Assembly (NCBI GenBank): GCA_027484825.1
Contig: JAIXSE010000023.1
Span: 19,150-83,149 of the forward strand
DNA: 64,000 nt
DNA from: Rubrivivax sp.
GTDB lineage: Bacteria > Pseudomonadota > Gammaproteobacteria > Burkholderiales > Burkholderiaceae_C
Direction: 5' to 3'
Numbering within the stretch: position 1 is the stretch's first letter; the number at the start of each line of letters is the position of its first letter. This document shows positions 35,917 to 45,787 of the stretch, one piece after another. Both the position numbers and the translations under genes were made by a program. Below the pieces are notes generated by a model. That model did no database searches. It had not been told where the DNA came from and saw nothing but the letters and a program-made list of their open reading frames with translations.

Positions 35917-36447
35917 ATGAAGACACGCCACTGGCTGGCCACGTCCCTGATCGCCCTGTGCCCCCTCATGGGCGCTTATGCGGCGGACACCACCGTCACC
36001 CTCAAGATCGCCACGCCGCAGGGCGACGGGGAAACGGTCGGCACGGTCCGCATCGTCGAGACCCGTTATGGCCTGGTGTTCTATCCGCAGCTCACCAACC
36101 TGCCAGCCGGCCTGCATGGTTTCCATGTCCATGCGAATCCTTCCTGCGCACCCGGCATGAAAGACGGCAATCCTGTCCCGGCCGACGGTGCCGGCGGCCA
36201 CATGGATCCGGACAAAAGTGGCCGCCACGGTGAACCCTGGGGCGAAGGCCATCTGGGCGACCTCCCGGCGCTGTACGTCGACCCGCAAGGCAATGCCACC
36301 AACCCGGTGCTGGCCCCGCGACTGATGCGGCTGCTGGATGTGCGCAAACATGCGCTCATGGTCCATGCCGGCGGAGACAACCATGCCGATCACCCGGCTC
36401 CGCTGGGCGGTGGCGGACCGCGCATCGCCTGCGGCGTCATCGAATAA
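35917..36447 (+). CDS. sodC: Periplasmic Cu/Zn superoxide dismutase
   Basis: 176 residues. The signal peptide ([21 protein letters not shown]) ends before ADTT. The Cu and Zn ligands lie in [31 protein letters not shown] and [13 protein letters not shown]. The disulphide cysteines are in NPSCAPG and PRIACGVIE. It removes superoxide in the periplasm. The ATG at 35917 has AAGGAG 9 bp upstream. A terminator follows within 50 bp. Confidence 0.96.
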   Translation: MKTRHWLATSLIALCPLMGAYAADTTVTLKIATPQGDGETVGTVRIVETRYGLVFYPQLTNLPAGLHGFHVHANPSCAPGMKDGNPVPADGAGGHMDPDKSGRHGEPWGEGHLGDLPALYVDPQGNATNPVLAPRLMRLLDVRKHALMVHAGGDNHADHPAPLGGGGPRIACGVIE

Positions 36448-36497
36448 AGACGACTGGCGCGGGCCGCAAAGGCCCTCTCTCCCCACCGTACTGTGTC

Positions 36498-36520
36498 AAG
36501 CCCCTTCGGGGGCTTTTTCT
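36498..36520 (+). terminator. Terminator after sodC
   Basis: AAGCCCC (36498-36504), a TTCG tetraloop and GGGGCTT (36509-36515) are followed by TTTCTTTTT. Confidence 0.9.
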
Positions 36521-36586
36521 TTTTCTGCGCGGGCACGCTGCTTGCCTTTGAAACGCGCAGTATCAAACTTCAACAAAGGACACATC

Positions 36587-36796
36587 ATGAGCCACCACGC
36601 CGCCTCCGTGACGATGCCGGTCAACGACCCGGCCCAGTTGCTGCAGCGTCACCTCCTGCAGTGCGCGAAGGCTCGAGGCCGATGGTTTGGCGTCTCCGTC
36701 TGGGCGGAGCGCCTGCACGGCATGATTCTGCCGCGCCTGGCCACCACGGCCGCCGTGGGCGGTTTGACACTGGCAGCGGTGGTCCATTGGCTGTGA
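36587..36796 (+). CDS. Small membrane protein coupled to the cyclic glucan synthase gene
   Basis: 69 residues. The ATG at 36587 has a good AAAGGA site 6 bp upstream. A hydrophilic N-terminal half (VNDPAQLLQRHLLQCAKARGRWFGVSVWAERLHG) precedes one hydrophobic helix at the C-terminus (LATTAAVGGLTLAAVVHWL). Its stop overlaps the likely GTG start of the glucan synthase gene in a GTGA junction, implying translational coupling. I recognise no family. A role as accessory subunit or leader peptide for the giant synthase is inference. Confidence 0.65.
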   Translation: MSHHAASVTMPVNDPAQLLQRHLLQCAKARGRWFGVSVWAERLHGMILPRLATTAAVGGLTLAAVVHWL

Positions 36797-39700
36797 GGGA
36801 AGCGGTGTCGGCGCCGGATCGGGCGCCAACGCCCACACCCCCGGAGATCAACGAAGAACTGGCCCTGCTGGACCCTGCCCTCGGCGCACTGGAGCCCCCG
36901 GTGCGCTCCGTGCTGTTCGGCGCGGCGCGCTTCGAGCAGCATGGGCGCAGCCTCGCGCGCGCGCAGGCCGTGCAAGGCACTGCCGGTGCCAGCCGGTTCT
37001 TTCCGCGGCTGGACGACAACCTGGCCATGCTGCAGCAGGCCCGGGCTCTCATCGAGAAACGCTCGCGGGACTACCGTCATCTCGGTGCTGCCGGCAAATG
37101 GCTGCTGGACAACGCCACGCTGATCGACGAGCAGACCGACCAGGTCCGCCGCGGCCTGCCGCGGGGTTTCTTCCGCCTGCTGCCGCGCCTGCGCGACGAA
37201 CCGCTGGCGGGTCTGCCCCGCATCTACGGCATCACCTGGGCCTGGGTGGCCCACACCGACGGCGGCTTCGACATCGAGCTGCTCACCCGCTACCTCAAGG
37301 CCTACCAGGAAGAGCGCGCGCTGTCGCTGGCCGAGCTTTGGGCCCTGCCCACCACCTTGCGGGTGGTGCTGGTGGAAAACCTGCGCCGCCTGGCCGAACG
37401 ATTCGCCACCCTGCAGGCCGCCCGCGATGTCGTGCATCACTGGTATGACGGCAACCCGGCCAAGACCGGCCTGCAGGCCGTGACCGATCTCGAACCCCGC
37501 ATGCGCGAACGCGGCGTGCTGGAGGCGTTCTGGCTGCAGCTTGATCATCGCCTGGAAGAGTTGCCCCACGCACTCGGCGCCGAACTGCGCGCCTGGCTGA
37601 GCACCCGGCTGCCTTCGGCGTCCCAGGCGCTGGGCCGCCAGCAGGACGAATCCATCCGCGACCTGCAAAGCATCCGCAACGCCATCACCGCGCTGCGCCG
37701 CATCGACCAGACCGACTGGCGCCGACTGGTGCAGGCGGTCAGCCCGGTGATGCAGACCCTGGCCGAATCGCCGGTGTATGCGGCCGAGGCCACCGAGACG
37801 CAGGACCTGACCCTGCATGAGATTGAACAGCTCGCCCGCAAGTCCGGGCGCAGCGAACTGGAAGTGGCCAAGGAGCTGCTGACGCTCACCCGCACCGCCA
37901 GCACCTCGATCGATGTCGACCGCCGCAGCGCGCCGATTTACTGGTGGCGTGGCGCTGGCCGTCCGCAACTGATGGCCGTGCTGGGCATCCGCGCCCGCCC
38001 GGGCTGGCCGGTGGATCCGGCGCAGCGGGAACGCTGGGCCGCCGCCGCCTATCTCGCCGGGCTGATGCTGCTGAGCACGCTGGTGCTGGTCTGGCTGGTG
38101 GGTCGCATGCGGCCGGACCTGACCCTGGGCTGGCAGATTCTGGTGGCCGTGCTCGCGGCCGGCCCGATCAGCGAAGCCGTGGTGGCCCTGACCAACCGCT
38201 GGATCAGTGAACTCTCCCGTCCGGTGCGCCTGCCGCGCCTGGACCTGCCAGAGGGCATTCCCGCCACCGAAGGCACGCTGGTGGTCATGCCGGTGATGTT
38301 CCCCGGCCCTGCTGCAGCCGCGCCCCTGTGCGCCCAGCTGGAGCAGCACTACCTGGCCAACCGCGAACCCCATGCGCGTTTCGCGCTGCTCAGCGACTTC
38401 GCCGATGCGGTGGAGGAACACCGGGACAACGACGACGCCATCCTCACCGCGGCCGTTCAGGCCGTGCAGGCGCTGAATGAGCGGCACGGCCCCCTGCCGG
38501 ACGGCAGGCTGCGCTTCCTGCTGCTGCATCGCCCGCGGACCTGGTCCCGCACCGAGCGCAAATGGATCGGCTGGGAGCGCAAACGCGGCAAGCTGGAGCA
38601 GTTGCTGCAATGGCTCAACACGCCCGAGGCCCCCTCGCCCTTCATCGACTTCGGACCGATGTCGGTGCCCAGTGGCGGCGCGCGCCACCTCGTCACCCTG
38701 GACAGCGACACCGACATGCCCCCGGGCCGCCTTCGCGCGCTGGTGGGCACAGCCGCGCACCCGATGAACCGGCCGCGTCTGTCCACCGACGGCCTGCGCA
38801 TCATCGAGGGCTACGCCATCCTGCAGCCCCGCGTGCTGGCGCCGATGCCCGAAGACCATCAGGGCACGCCCTACCACCGCCTCTTCGGCGGCCAGTTCGG
38901 CATCGATCCCTACAGCGCCGTCAGCTCCGAGATCTTCCAGGACCTGTTCGGTGAAGGCAGCTTCACCGGCAAGGGCCTGATCGACGTGCAGGCCGCCCAT
39001 GCGGTGCTGACCGGCCGCTTGCCGGAAGGCCAAGTGTTGAGCCATGACCTGCTGGAAGGCAGCATCGCCCGCTGCGCCGGCGTCTCCGACATCACCGTGG
39101 TCGAAGACTCGCCCATGCATGCCGATGCGGCCCATGCCCGTCTGCACCGCTGGACGCGTGGGGACTGGCAACTGCTGCCCTTCCTCTTCAACGTCCGGCG
39201 CTATCGACTGGGCGGCATCAACCGCTGGAAGCTGCTGGACAACCTGCGACGCTCGCTGGTGGCGCCGCTGTCGCTGGCGCTGGTGCTGGCGGTGCTGGTC
39301 ACGGACGCCCTGCCCCTGGGCCTGACGCTGGCCCTGGTCGCGGCGGCTTTCAGCATCGGGCCGATGGTCGGCGCGCTGGCGGGCCTGGTGCCCAGCCGCG
39401 AAGGCCTGGCCCTGCGTCATTTCTATCGCGAGACCGGGGCCGACCTCGGCCGTGCCGTGGCCCTGGCGGCCTGGCACCTGGCCTTGCTGCTGCACCTGGG
39501 CCTGCTCTACCTGGACGCCATCGGACGCGCCTTGTGGCGTCAGACGGTCAGCCGCCGCCACCTGCTGGAATGGACCACCGCAGCCGCCGCGCAGGCCGCG
39601 GCCAAGCATGAACTGCCCGCGCTCTTCGCCCAGCACCTGCGGGTGCCGGTCTCGGCCGTTGTGCTGGGGGCGCTGCTGATCTGCGCCCACCTGCTGGGAG

Positions 39701-42700
39701 CCCCGGTCAACGGCACGGCGGCGGTCTGGCTGCTGCTGATCTGGGGCCTGTCTCCGGTCTGGATCTGGTGGGCCAGCCGCCCGCGTCCGGCGCTGCAGGA
39801 CACCGAGCCGATGCTGGACCCGCAAGGCCGCGACTACCTCTGGCAAGTGGCACGCGACACCTGGCGTTTCTACGACCGCCATGTCGGCCCGAGGGACCAC
39901 CACCTGCCGCCGGACAACGTGCAGCTCACGCCGCACCTGCTGGTGGCGCACCGTACGTCGCCGACCAACATCGGCATCTACCTGCTGACGGTGGCTTGCG
40001 CCCGCGAGCTGGGCTTCATCGGCCTGGTGAGCATGACCGAACGCCTCACCGCCACCCTGGACACGCTGGACCGGCTGGACCGCTGGCAAGGCCATTTCTA
40101 CAACTGGTACGACACCCAGACCCTGGCGGTGCTGCCACCGGGGTATGTCTCCGCCGTGGACAGCGGCAACTGCTCCGGCCACCTCCTGGCGGTGGCGCGC
40201 GCTTGCGAAATGCTGACCGACACGCCGTCGGAATCGATCGCCCGCAACACCCGCCAGGCGCTGAAGCAGACGCTGCACCGACTGCGCATCCACCAGCCGC
40301 CACTGGCCACCGGCGGCCTGCTGCCGGCCAGCACGGCGCTGGTCGAGGCGCTGTCGGCGCTGGAGGTGCTGGATGCCCACGTGGAAGAGCAGCAGGCGCT
40401 GCTGGCGTCCAAGGTGCAGGCGGCACGTCTCGAAGTCGGCGAAGCATCGCCGGCCGGTCTGGATGCGGACGGCAAACCGCTGGCGATTCCCAACGATCTG
40501 CCCCCGCCCGCGGACCAGGCGGTCGCGCCCACCGGCCCTGATACGCCGCTGCACTGGCTGGTGCGTGACCTCGTCGCCCAGCTGGAGTCCTACTGGCGCG
40601 ACCAAGGCGCCGCCCTGGCCCAGGCCCGGACGCAGTTGCGCCACCTGGCCGACCGCGCCCGTCGCTTCGCGCTGGAAGCGGACTACCGCCCGCTGTTCGA
40701 CCCGGAACGCCGCCTGCTGCGCATCGGCTGGCGGGCGGACGCCCAGCAACTGGACGACAACCACTATGACCTGCTGGCCAGCGAGGCCCGGCTCACCAGT
40801 CTCGTGGCCATCGCCAAGGGCGACCTGCCGCCGGAGCATTGGCGCTCCCTGGGCCGCCCCTTCTTCGCGCGCAACACGCCGGATGCCTCGCTGGGCCTGA
40901 AATCCTGGTCCGGCTCGATGTTCGAGTACCTGATGCCGTCGCTGGTGCTGCGTGAACCGGCCGCCAGTGCGCTGGGCCGGGCCATCCGGACCGCAGTGGC
41001 GGAGCAGCAGGCCGAGGCGGAGGGACGCCACACGCCGTGGGGCATCTCCGAGTCGGCGATTGCCGGCCAGGACCACACGCTGGCCTACCAGTACGGCCCG
41101 CAGGGCATCCAGACCCTGGCGCTGGCGCGTCTGTCCACCGAGGAACGCGTGCTGGCGCCTTATGCGGCCATCATGGCCAGCGTGGTGGCGCCGTCCACCG
41201 TGGTGCGCAACCTGCAGGCCTTCGAGCGGCTGGGGGCCCGCGGCAGCTTCGGCTTCATCGAGTCACTCGACTACACGCCGCAGCGCCAGACCGCCGGCAC
41301 GCCCTTCACTCTGGTGCAGACCTACATGGCCCACCACCAGGCGATGGGCTTTGTGGCTCTGACCAATGTGCTGGCCGACGAAGCCCCGCGCCGCTGGTTG
41401 ATGAGCGACCCGCACATCAAGGCGGTGGCCACCCTGCTGCATGAACGCGCGCCGCGCGAGGTGACGCCGCTGGCCGTGCCGCCGCCGGAAGTCCTGCCGC
41501 GCCGCCGCGAGCTGCGCAAGGCCCGCATGGTGCGCGAGACCGAGCCGCTGGGCGACGCCCTGCCCCTGACCCACATGCTGACCAATGGCCGGTATGCCGT
41601 GGTGCTGCGCAGCCATGGCGGCGGCTACAGCAGTTGGCAAGGCACCGGCGTGAGCCGCTGGCGGGACGACCTGCTGCGCGACCAGCACGGCCAATTCCTC
41701 TTCCTGCGCAGGCAGGGCGAGGCCGAGTGGTTCAGCGCGACCGCCCGTCCGGCCCCGGACCCGCGCGCCAGCTACCACTGCCGCATGCAGGCCGAGCGGG
41801 TGCTGTTCGAGGCCCGCTGGCCGGACCTGCGAAGCTGCACCACCGTCTGGGTCAGCCCAGAGGACGACTGCGAACTGCGCCAGGTGGAACTGTGCAACAC
41901 CGGCCATGAGCCGATCCAGCTGGAGCTGGCGTCCTGCTTCGAAGCGACCCTGGCGCCGCAGCGCTCGGACGAGGCCCATCCGGCCTTCTCCAATCTGTTC
42001 ATCCAGGCGCGCTGGGTGGAGGCGGAACATGCGCTGCATCTGCGCCGCCGCCCGCGCCTGTTCGATGAAGCGGCCACACGCGCCGTGTTCTTCATGGTCC
42101 CGGAAGAAAACCCCGCAAACATTCCGGGCCACCCCCTGCGGGCCAAGGCCCCGGTCGGGCCTCAGGCGCGCATTCTCGACGTGACGCCCATGACGGACCG
42201 CGCTCGCTGGCTCGGTCGCTACGGCAGCACCACACGGCCGGCGGGGGATGCCGGCGTGACGGTCGTGGACGATGCGGCGGACATGGCCTCCGCCGGCGAA
42301 CCCGGACGGCTGCTGGACACCGGACTGGACCCCTTGGCCGGCATCCGCCTGCAGGTGGAACTGCCGCCGGGCACCACGCTGCGCATGACCTTCTGCACCG
42401 CAGCCGCGAATGATCTGGACCAGTTGTCCGCCCTGGTGGACAAGTACCGCCAGACCGCGCATCTGGAGCGCAGCGCCGCCATGTCGCACACCATGGGCGG
42501 CATCCGCCTGCGGGAGCTTCAGTTCGACACCCCCACCTGGGGCTCGCTGCTGCAGCTCAACACCCTGATCACCGGCCAGGCGGCCCGCGAGCCGCTGCAT
42601 GCCCGCGAATCCATGGGCCGCTGCGACCGGCGCCTGTTGTGGCGCTTCGGCATCTCCGGCGACCGTCCGCTGATTGCGGTGCAGATCAGCGGCGAGGAAG

Positions 42701-45615
42701 GCCTGGATCTGCTGCGGGCGCTGAAGAAGGCGCTGCGCATGTGGAGCTCCCATGCGGTCGGGGTGGATCTGGTGGTGCTGAACGAGGAACCCGCCTCCTA
42801 CTTCGCGCCGGTGCAGCAGGCGCTGGCGGCGTTGCAGGCGCGGCTGGACAGCCAGCATCAAGGCCGTCCGGCGAATCTGCGTTCCGCCATGCATGTGCTG
42901 CGGGAAAACGACCTCAGCACCGATGAGCGATTCACCCTGAACTCGCTCACCCGCATCCGTCTGCAGGCGGACGGCCGGAACCTGGCCCAGCAGGTGGACC
43001 GATGGCTGGATGACCTGCGCCCGGCGGAGGACGCTGCCCGCCTGATCGTGCCGCAGACGCTGCCCCTGAAGCCCGACCCTGCCCTGGCGCCACGCACACC
43101 CGACGGCCAGTTCGATACGGAGCACGGCGGCTTCCGCTTCGACGTGTCCGCCTCGCGCCATCCGTCGCGGCCCTGGGTCAACGTGCTGGCCAATCCGGAC
43201 TTCGGCTGCCAGGTGACCGACATTGCCGCTGGCTACACCTGGGCAGGCAACAGCCGCATGCATCAGGTCACGCCGTGGTCCAACGATCCGCTGCTGGACC
43301 CGCCCGGGGAATGGCTGCTGCTGCACGACCTGGACCATCAGCGCGTCTGGTGTCTGGGCCGCCATGTGCTGGACCAGGCGCCGCTGCGGGTGGAGCATGG
43401 CATCGGCTACAGCCGCATTCATCAGCAGCTCGACGATCTGGAGATCAAGCTGTGCTGGTGCGTGGACCGTGACGCCCCCGTGAAGCAGCTGCAGGTGGAG
43501 ATTCGCAGCACGGCGGCGGAGCGCCGTCATCTGCGACTGGTCGCCATGGCGGAATGGCAGATGGGCAGTGCCCGCAGCGAGCGCTTGTCCGTCACCACCC
43601 GCAATGACTGGCTCACCGTCGGCCCCTTGGGTGCGGGCTTGCCGCAACCGGAACGCGCCCTGTCCCTGTGCGCCACGCAGCTCGATGAGACGGGCGGCTT
43701 CGGACAGGCCACCGCGGCCCTGAGCCTGCGCCCCCGGCAGTCGTCGGACATCGGTGTGGCGCCAGAGGCGACCGCCCGCATGCGCCTGGACACGCAGGAC
43801 TGGACCTGCGACCGCCGGGAGTTCTTTGATGCTTCCGGCCGCCTGGTCGTCCCCACCGCACTGGGCAAACGCTGCGGCGGCGGCCTGGATGCCTGCGCGG
43901 GTCTGGCGGCTCGGCTGGAGGTCGATCCGGGACAAACCGGCGCGTTCAGCGTGCTGCTGGGCCATGCGGCCTCGCCGCAGGCGGCCCATGCGCTGATGGA
44001 AGCGGCCTGGCAGGTCGATCCGGCACAGCGACTGGCCGCGCAGCGCCAGCAGTGGCCCGAGCTGCTGGGCGGGCGCCAGGTGCGCACGCCGGACCCACGC
44101 TTTGATGCGCTCACCAACTTCTGGCTGCCCTACCAGACGCTGGTCTGCCGCATGTGGGCCCGCGCCGGCTTCTATCAGGCTGGTGGTGCCTTCGGCTACC
44201 GCGACCAGTTGCAGGATGCGATGGCGCTCACCGATGTGGCGCCCCAGTTGCTGGCCCATCAGCTTCGCCGCAGCGCGGCGCGCCAGTTCCCCGAGGGCGA
44301 TGTGCAGCACTGGTGGCATGAGCCGGGCGGCGCCGGCGTGCGGACGCATTTCTCGGACGACCGCCTGTGGCTGCCCTATGGCCTGGCGCACTACGCCGCC
44401 CGCACCGGCGATCTGGCGCTGATGGACGAGCAGGTGCCCTTCTTGATCGGCCAGCAGGTGCCGGAGGGCGCGGAGGACATCTACGAGACGCCGCGCACCG
44501 ACGGACCGATGGCCACGCTCTACGAGCATGCAGCCCGGGCCATCGACCGGAGCCTGGAGAGCGGCCAGCATGGCTTGCCGCTGTTCGGCACCGGCGACTG
44601 GAACGACGGCATGAACCGCGTGGGCCATGAAGGCCGGGGCGAATCGGTCTGGATGGCCTGGTTCCTGTGCCAGGTCATCGAGGACTTTGCGCCGCTGGCC
44701 ATCGCCAGAGGCGACAGCGAACGGGCGCAGCGCTGGACCGCGGCCCGTGACGGCTGGGTGCGGGCGCTGGACGGCCCCGGCTGGGACGGTCAGTGGTACC
44801 GCCGCGGCTTCTTCGACGACGGCTCGCCGCTGGGCTCCGCTGCGAATCCGGAGTGCAAGATCGACCTGATTGCGCAGAGCTGGGCGGTGCTGACACAGGC
44901 GGCCGATCCGGCGCATGCGGTGCAGGCCATGGCCAGTGCACGGACCCATCTGCTGGACCCGGTGGCGCGACTGGCCCGGCTGCTGCATCCGCCGCTGGCG
45001 GTGGCCGAGCCGAGCGCGGGCTACATCCAGTCGTATGCGCCGGGCGTGCGCGAGAACGGTGGCCAGTACAACCATGCCGCGGTGTGGGCGCTGATGGCCC
45101 TGGCGCAACTGGGCCAGCGGGACACGATGTGGCAGGTCTACACCGGCCTGAGCCCCGCCCACCGCTGGGCCGATCCGCGCCTGGGTCCCACCTATGCCAT
45201 CGAGCCCTATGTGATGGCGGGGGACATTTACTCCCATGCGCCCTGGGTCGGACGCGGCGGATGGAGCTGGTACAGCGGCTCCGCCGGCTGGCTGCTGCGG
45301 GCGTCCCTGGAATCCATCTGCGGGGTGGTGGTGGAACAGGGCCGCCTGCGAGTGCGGGCCTGCCTGCCGATGCATTGGGACTGGGCCGAGGTGCGCTTGC
45401 GGCACGAGGGCCGCTGGCATCGCTTGATCGTCTGCGCGCATGACACGGCGGCTCGGGCGGTGATGACGCAGGAACCGGGCGCGGTGCGGGTGCAGGGCAC
45501 CGATCCCATCGACCTGAACGGGCTGATGGGGGATGCCCCGCTGGTCGTCGTCAGTCAGGTGGAGCGAGTGGAGATGCCGGAGGGCGCGGTGATGGACGCC
45601 AAGGCTGCGCCCTGA
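36793..45615 (+). CDS. Cyclic beta-1,2-glucan synthase (NdvB/ChvB/Cgs family)
   Basis: About 2,940 residues, close to the ~2,830 of rhizobial NdvB/ChvB. In order: an N-terminal cytoplasmic region (~1-410); TM helices (AAAYLAGLMLLSTLVLVWLVG and next); the GT84 glucosyltransferase domain with acidic motif VTLDSDTDMPPG (~residue 634) and HDLLEG...RGDWQLLPF; a second TM set (~800-980); a glucoamylase-like domain (~1010-1600; FYNWYDTQTLAVLPPGYVSAVDSGN); and GH94-type domains ending in a phosphorylase-like catalytic module (FGYRDQLQDAM, GTGDWNDGMN ~residue 2601). It makes periplasmic cyclic glucan used in osmoadaptation and host interaction. I start at GTG 36793, overlapping the small upstream gene; GTG 36805 is possible. 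The frame extends to 36493 but without coding character. Confidence 0.93.
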   Translation: MREAVSAPDRAPTPTPPEINEELALLDPALGALEPPVRSVLFGAARFEQHGRSLARAQAVQGTAGASRFFPRLDDNLAMLQQARALIEKRSRDYRHLGAAGKWLLDNATLIDEQTDQVRRGLPRGFFRLLPRLRDEPLAGLPRIYGITWAWVAHTDGGFDIELLTRYLKAYQEERALSLAELWALPTTLRVVLVENLRRLAERFATLQAARDVVHHWYDGNPAKTGLQAVTDLEPRMRERGVLEAFWLQLDHRLEELPHALGAELRAWLSTRLPSASQALGRQQDESIRDLQSIRNAITALRRIDQTDWRRLVQAVSPVMQTLAESPVYAAEATETQDLTLHEIEQLARKSGRSELEVAKELLTLTRTASTSIDVDRRSAPIYWWRGAGRPQLMAVLGIRARPGWPVDPAQRERWAAAAYLAGLMLLSTLVLVWLVGRMRPDLTLGWQILVAVLAAGPISEAVVALTNRWISELSRPVRLPRLDLPEGIPATEGTLVVMPVMFPGPAAAAPLCAQLEQHYLANREPHARFALLSDFADAVEEHRDNDDAILTAAVQAVQALNERHGPLPDGRLRFLLLHRPRTWSRTERKWIGWERKRGKLEQLLQWLNTPEAPSPFIDFGPMSVPSGGARHLVTLDSDTDMPPGRLRALVGTAAHPMNRPRLSTDGLRIIEGYAILQPRVLAPMPEDHQGTPYHRLFGGQFGIDPYSAVSSEIFQDLFGEGSFTGKGLIDVQAAHAVLTGRLPEGQVLSHDLLEGSIARCAGVSDITVVEDSPMHADAAHARLHRWTRGDWQLLPFLFNVRRYRLGGINRWKLLDNLRRSLVAPLSLALVLAVLVTDALPLGLTLALVAAAFSIGPMVGALAGLVPSREGLALRHFYRETGADLGRAVALAAWHLALLLHLGLLYLDAIGRALWRQTVSRRHLLEWTTAAAAQAAAKHELPALFAQHLRVPVSAVVLGALLICAHLLGAPVNGTAAVWLLLIWGLSPVWIWWASRPRPALQDTEPMLDPQGRDYLWQVARDTWRFYDRHVGPRDHHLPPDNVQLTPHLLVAHRTSPTNIGIYLLTVACARELGFIGLVSMTERLTATLDTLDRLDRWQGHFYNWYDTQTLAVLPPGYVSAVDSGNCSGHLLAVARACEMLTDTPSESIARNTRQALKQTLHRLRIHQPPLATGGLLPASTALVEALSALEVLDAHVEEQQALLASKVQAARLEVGEASPAGLDADGKPLAIPNDLPPPADQAVAPTGPDTPLHWLVRDLVAQLESYWRDQGAALAQARTQLRHLADRARRFALEADYRPLFDPERRLLRIGWRADAQQLDDNHYDLLASEARLTSLVAIAKGDLPPEHWRSLGRPFFARNTPDASLGLKSWSGSMFEYLMPSLVLREPAASALGRAIRTAVAEQQAEAEGRHTPWGISESAIAGQDHTLAYQYGPQGIQTLALARLSTEERVLAPYAAIMASVVAPSTVVRNLQAFERLGARGSFGFIESLDYTPQRQTAGTPFTLVQTYMAHHQAMGFVALTNVLADEAPRRWLMSDPHIKAVATLLHERAPREVTPLAVPPPEVLPRRRELRKARMVRETEPLGDALPLTHMLTNGRYAVVLRSHGGGYSSWQGTGVSRWRDDLLRDQHGQFLFLRRQGEAEWFSATARPAPDPRASYHCRMQAERVLFEARWPDLRSCTTVWVSPEDDCELRQVELCNTGHEPIQLELASCFEATLAPQRSDEAHPAFSNLFIQARWVEAEHALHLRRRPRLFDEAATRAVFFMVPEENPANIPGHPLRAKAPVGPQARILDVTPMTDRARWLGRYGSTTRPAGDAGVTVVDDAADMASAGEPGRLLDTGLDPLAGIRLQVELPPGTTLRMTFCTAAANDLDQLSALVDKYRQTAHLERSAAMSHTMGGIRLRELQFDTPTWGSLLQLNTLITGQAAREPLHARESMGRCDRRLLWRFGISGDRPLIAVQISGEEGLDLLRALKKALRMWSSHAVGVDLVVLNEEPASYFAPVQQALAALQARLDSQHQGRPANLRSAMHVLRENDLSTDERFTLNSLTRIRLQADGRNLAQQVDRWLDDLRPAEDAARLIVPQTLPLKPDPALAPRTPDGQFDTEHGGFRFDVSASRHPSRPWVNVLANPDFGCQVTDIAAGYTWAGNSRMHQVTPWSNDPLLDPPGEWLLLHDLDHQRVWCLGRHVLDQAPLRVEHGIGYSRIHQQLDDLEIKLCWCVDRDAPVKQLQVEIRSTAAERRHLRLVAMAEWQMGSARSERLSVTTRNDWLTVGPLGAGLPQPERALSLCATQLDETGGFGQATAALSLRPRQSSDIGVAPEATARMRLDTQDWTCDRREFFDASGRLVVPTALGKRCGGGLDACAGLAARLEVDPGQTGAFSVLLGHAASPQAAHALMEAAWQVDPAQRLAAQRQQWPELLGGRQVRTPDPRFDALTNFWLPYQTLVCRMWARAGFYQAGGAFGYRDQLQDAMALTDVAPQLLAHQLRRSAARQFPEGDVQHWWHEPGGAGVRTHFSDDRLWLPYGLAHYAARTGDLALMDEQVPFLIGQQVPEGAEDIYETPRTDGPMATLYEHAARAIDRSLESGQHGLPLFGTGDWNDGMNRVGHEGRGESVWMAWFLCQVIEDFAPLAIARGDSERAQRWTAARDGWVRALDGPGWDGQWYRRGFFDDGSPLGSAANPECKIDLIAQSWAVLTQAADPAHAVQAMASARTHLLDPVARLARLLHPPLAVAEPSAGYIQSYAPGVRENGGQYNHAAVWALMALAQLGQRDTMWQVYTGLSPAHRWADPRLGPTYAIEPYVMAGDIYSHAPWVGRGGWSWYSGSAGWLLRASLESICGVVVEQGRLRVRACLPMHWDWAEVRLRHEGRWHRLIVCAHDTAARAVMTQEPGAVRVQGTDPIDLNGLMGDAPLVVVSQVERVEMPEGAVMDAKAAP

Positions 45616-45787
45616 TCGGCCCCGCTGATCCCCCCCCTGACCGACACCCTCACCGGCATCCTCATCCCCAGGATGCAGGATGGGAGGCACGTTGGGACGG
45701 TCAGCCTCCCGCATCCCGGTCTTGTGGACGACACACGGTCGGCCTATAACCCCTGCGGTCCCATACAGGCCGCAGGGGAGTCACATC

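Noticed and set aside
36649..45714. Two very long minus-strand open frames (about 1,475 and 1,483 codons) opposite the glucan synthase gene
   Set aside because: They are antisense shadows caused by high-GC codon usage of the real plus-strand gene. They have Arg/Gln/His/Gly-rich composition, no domains and no start signals.
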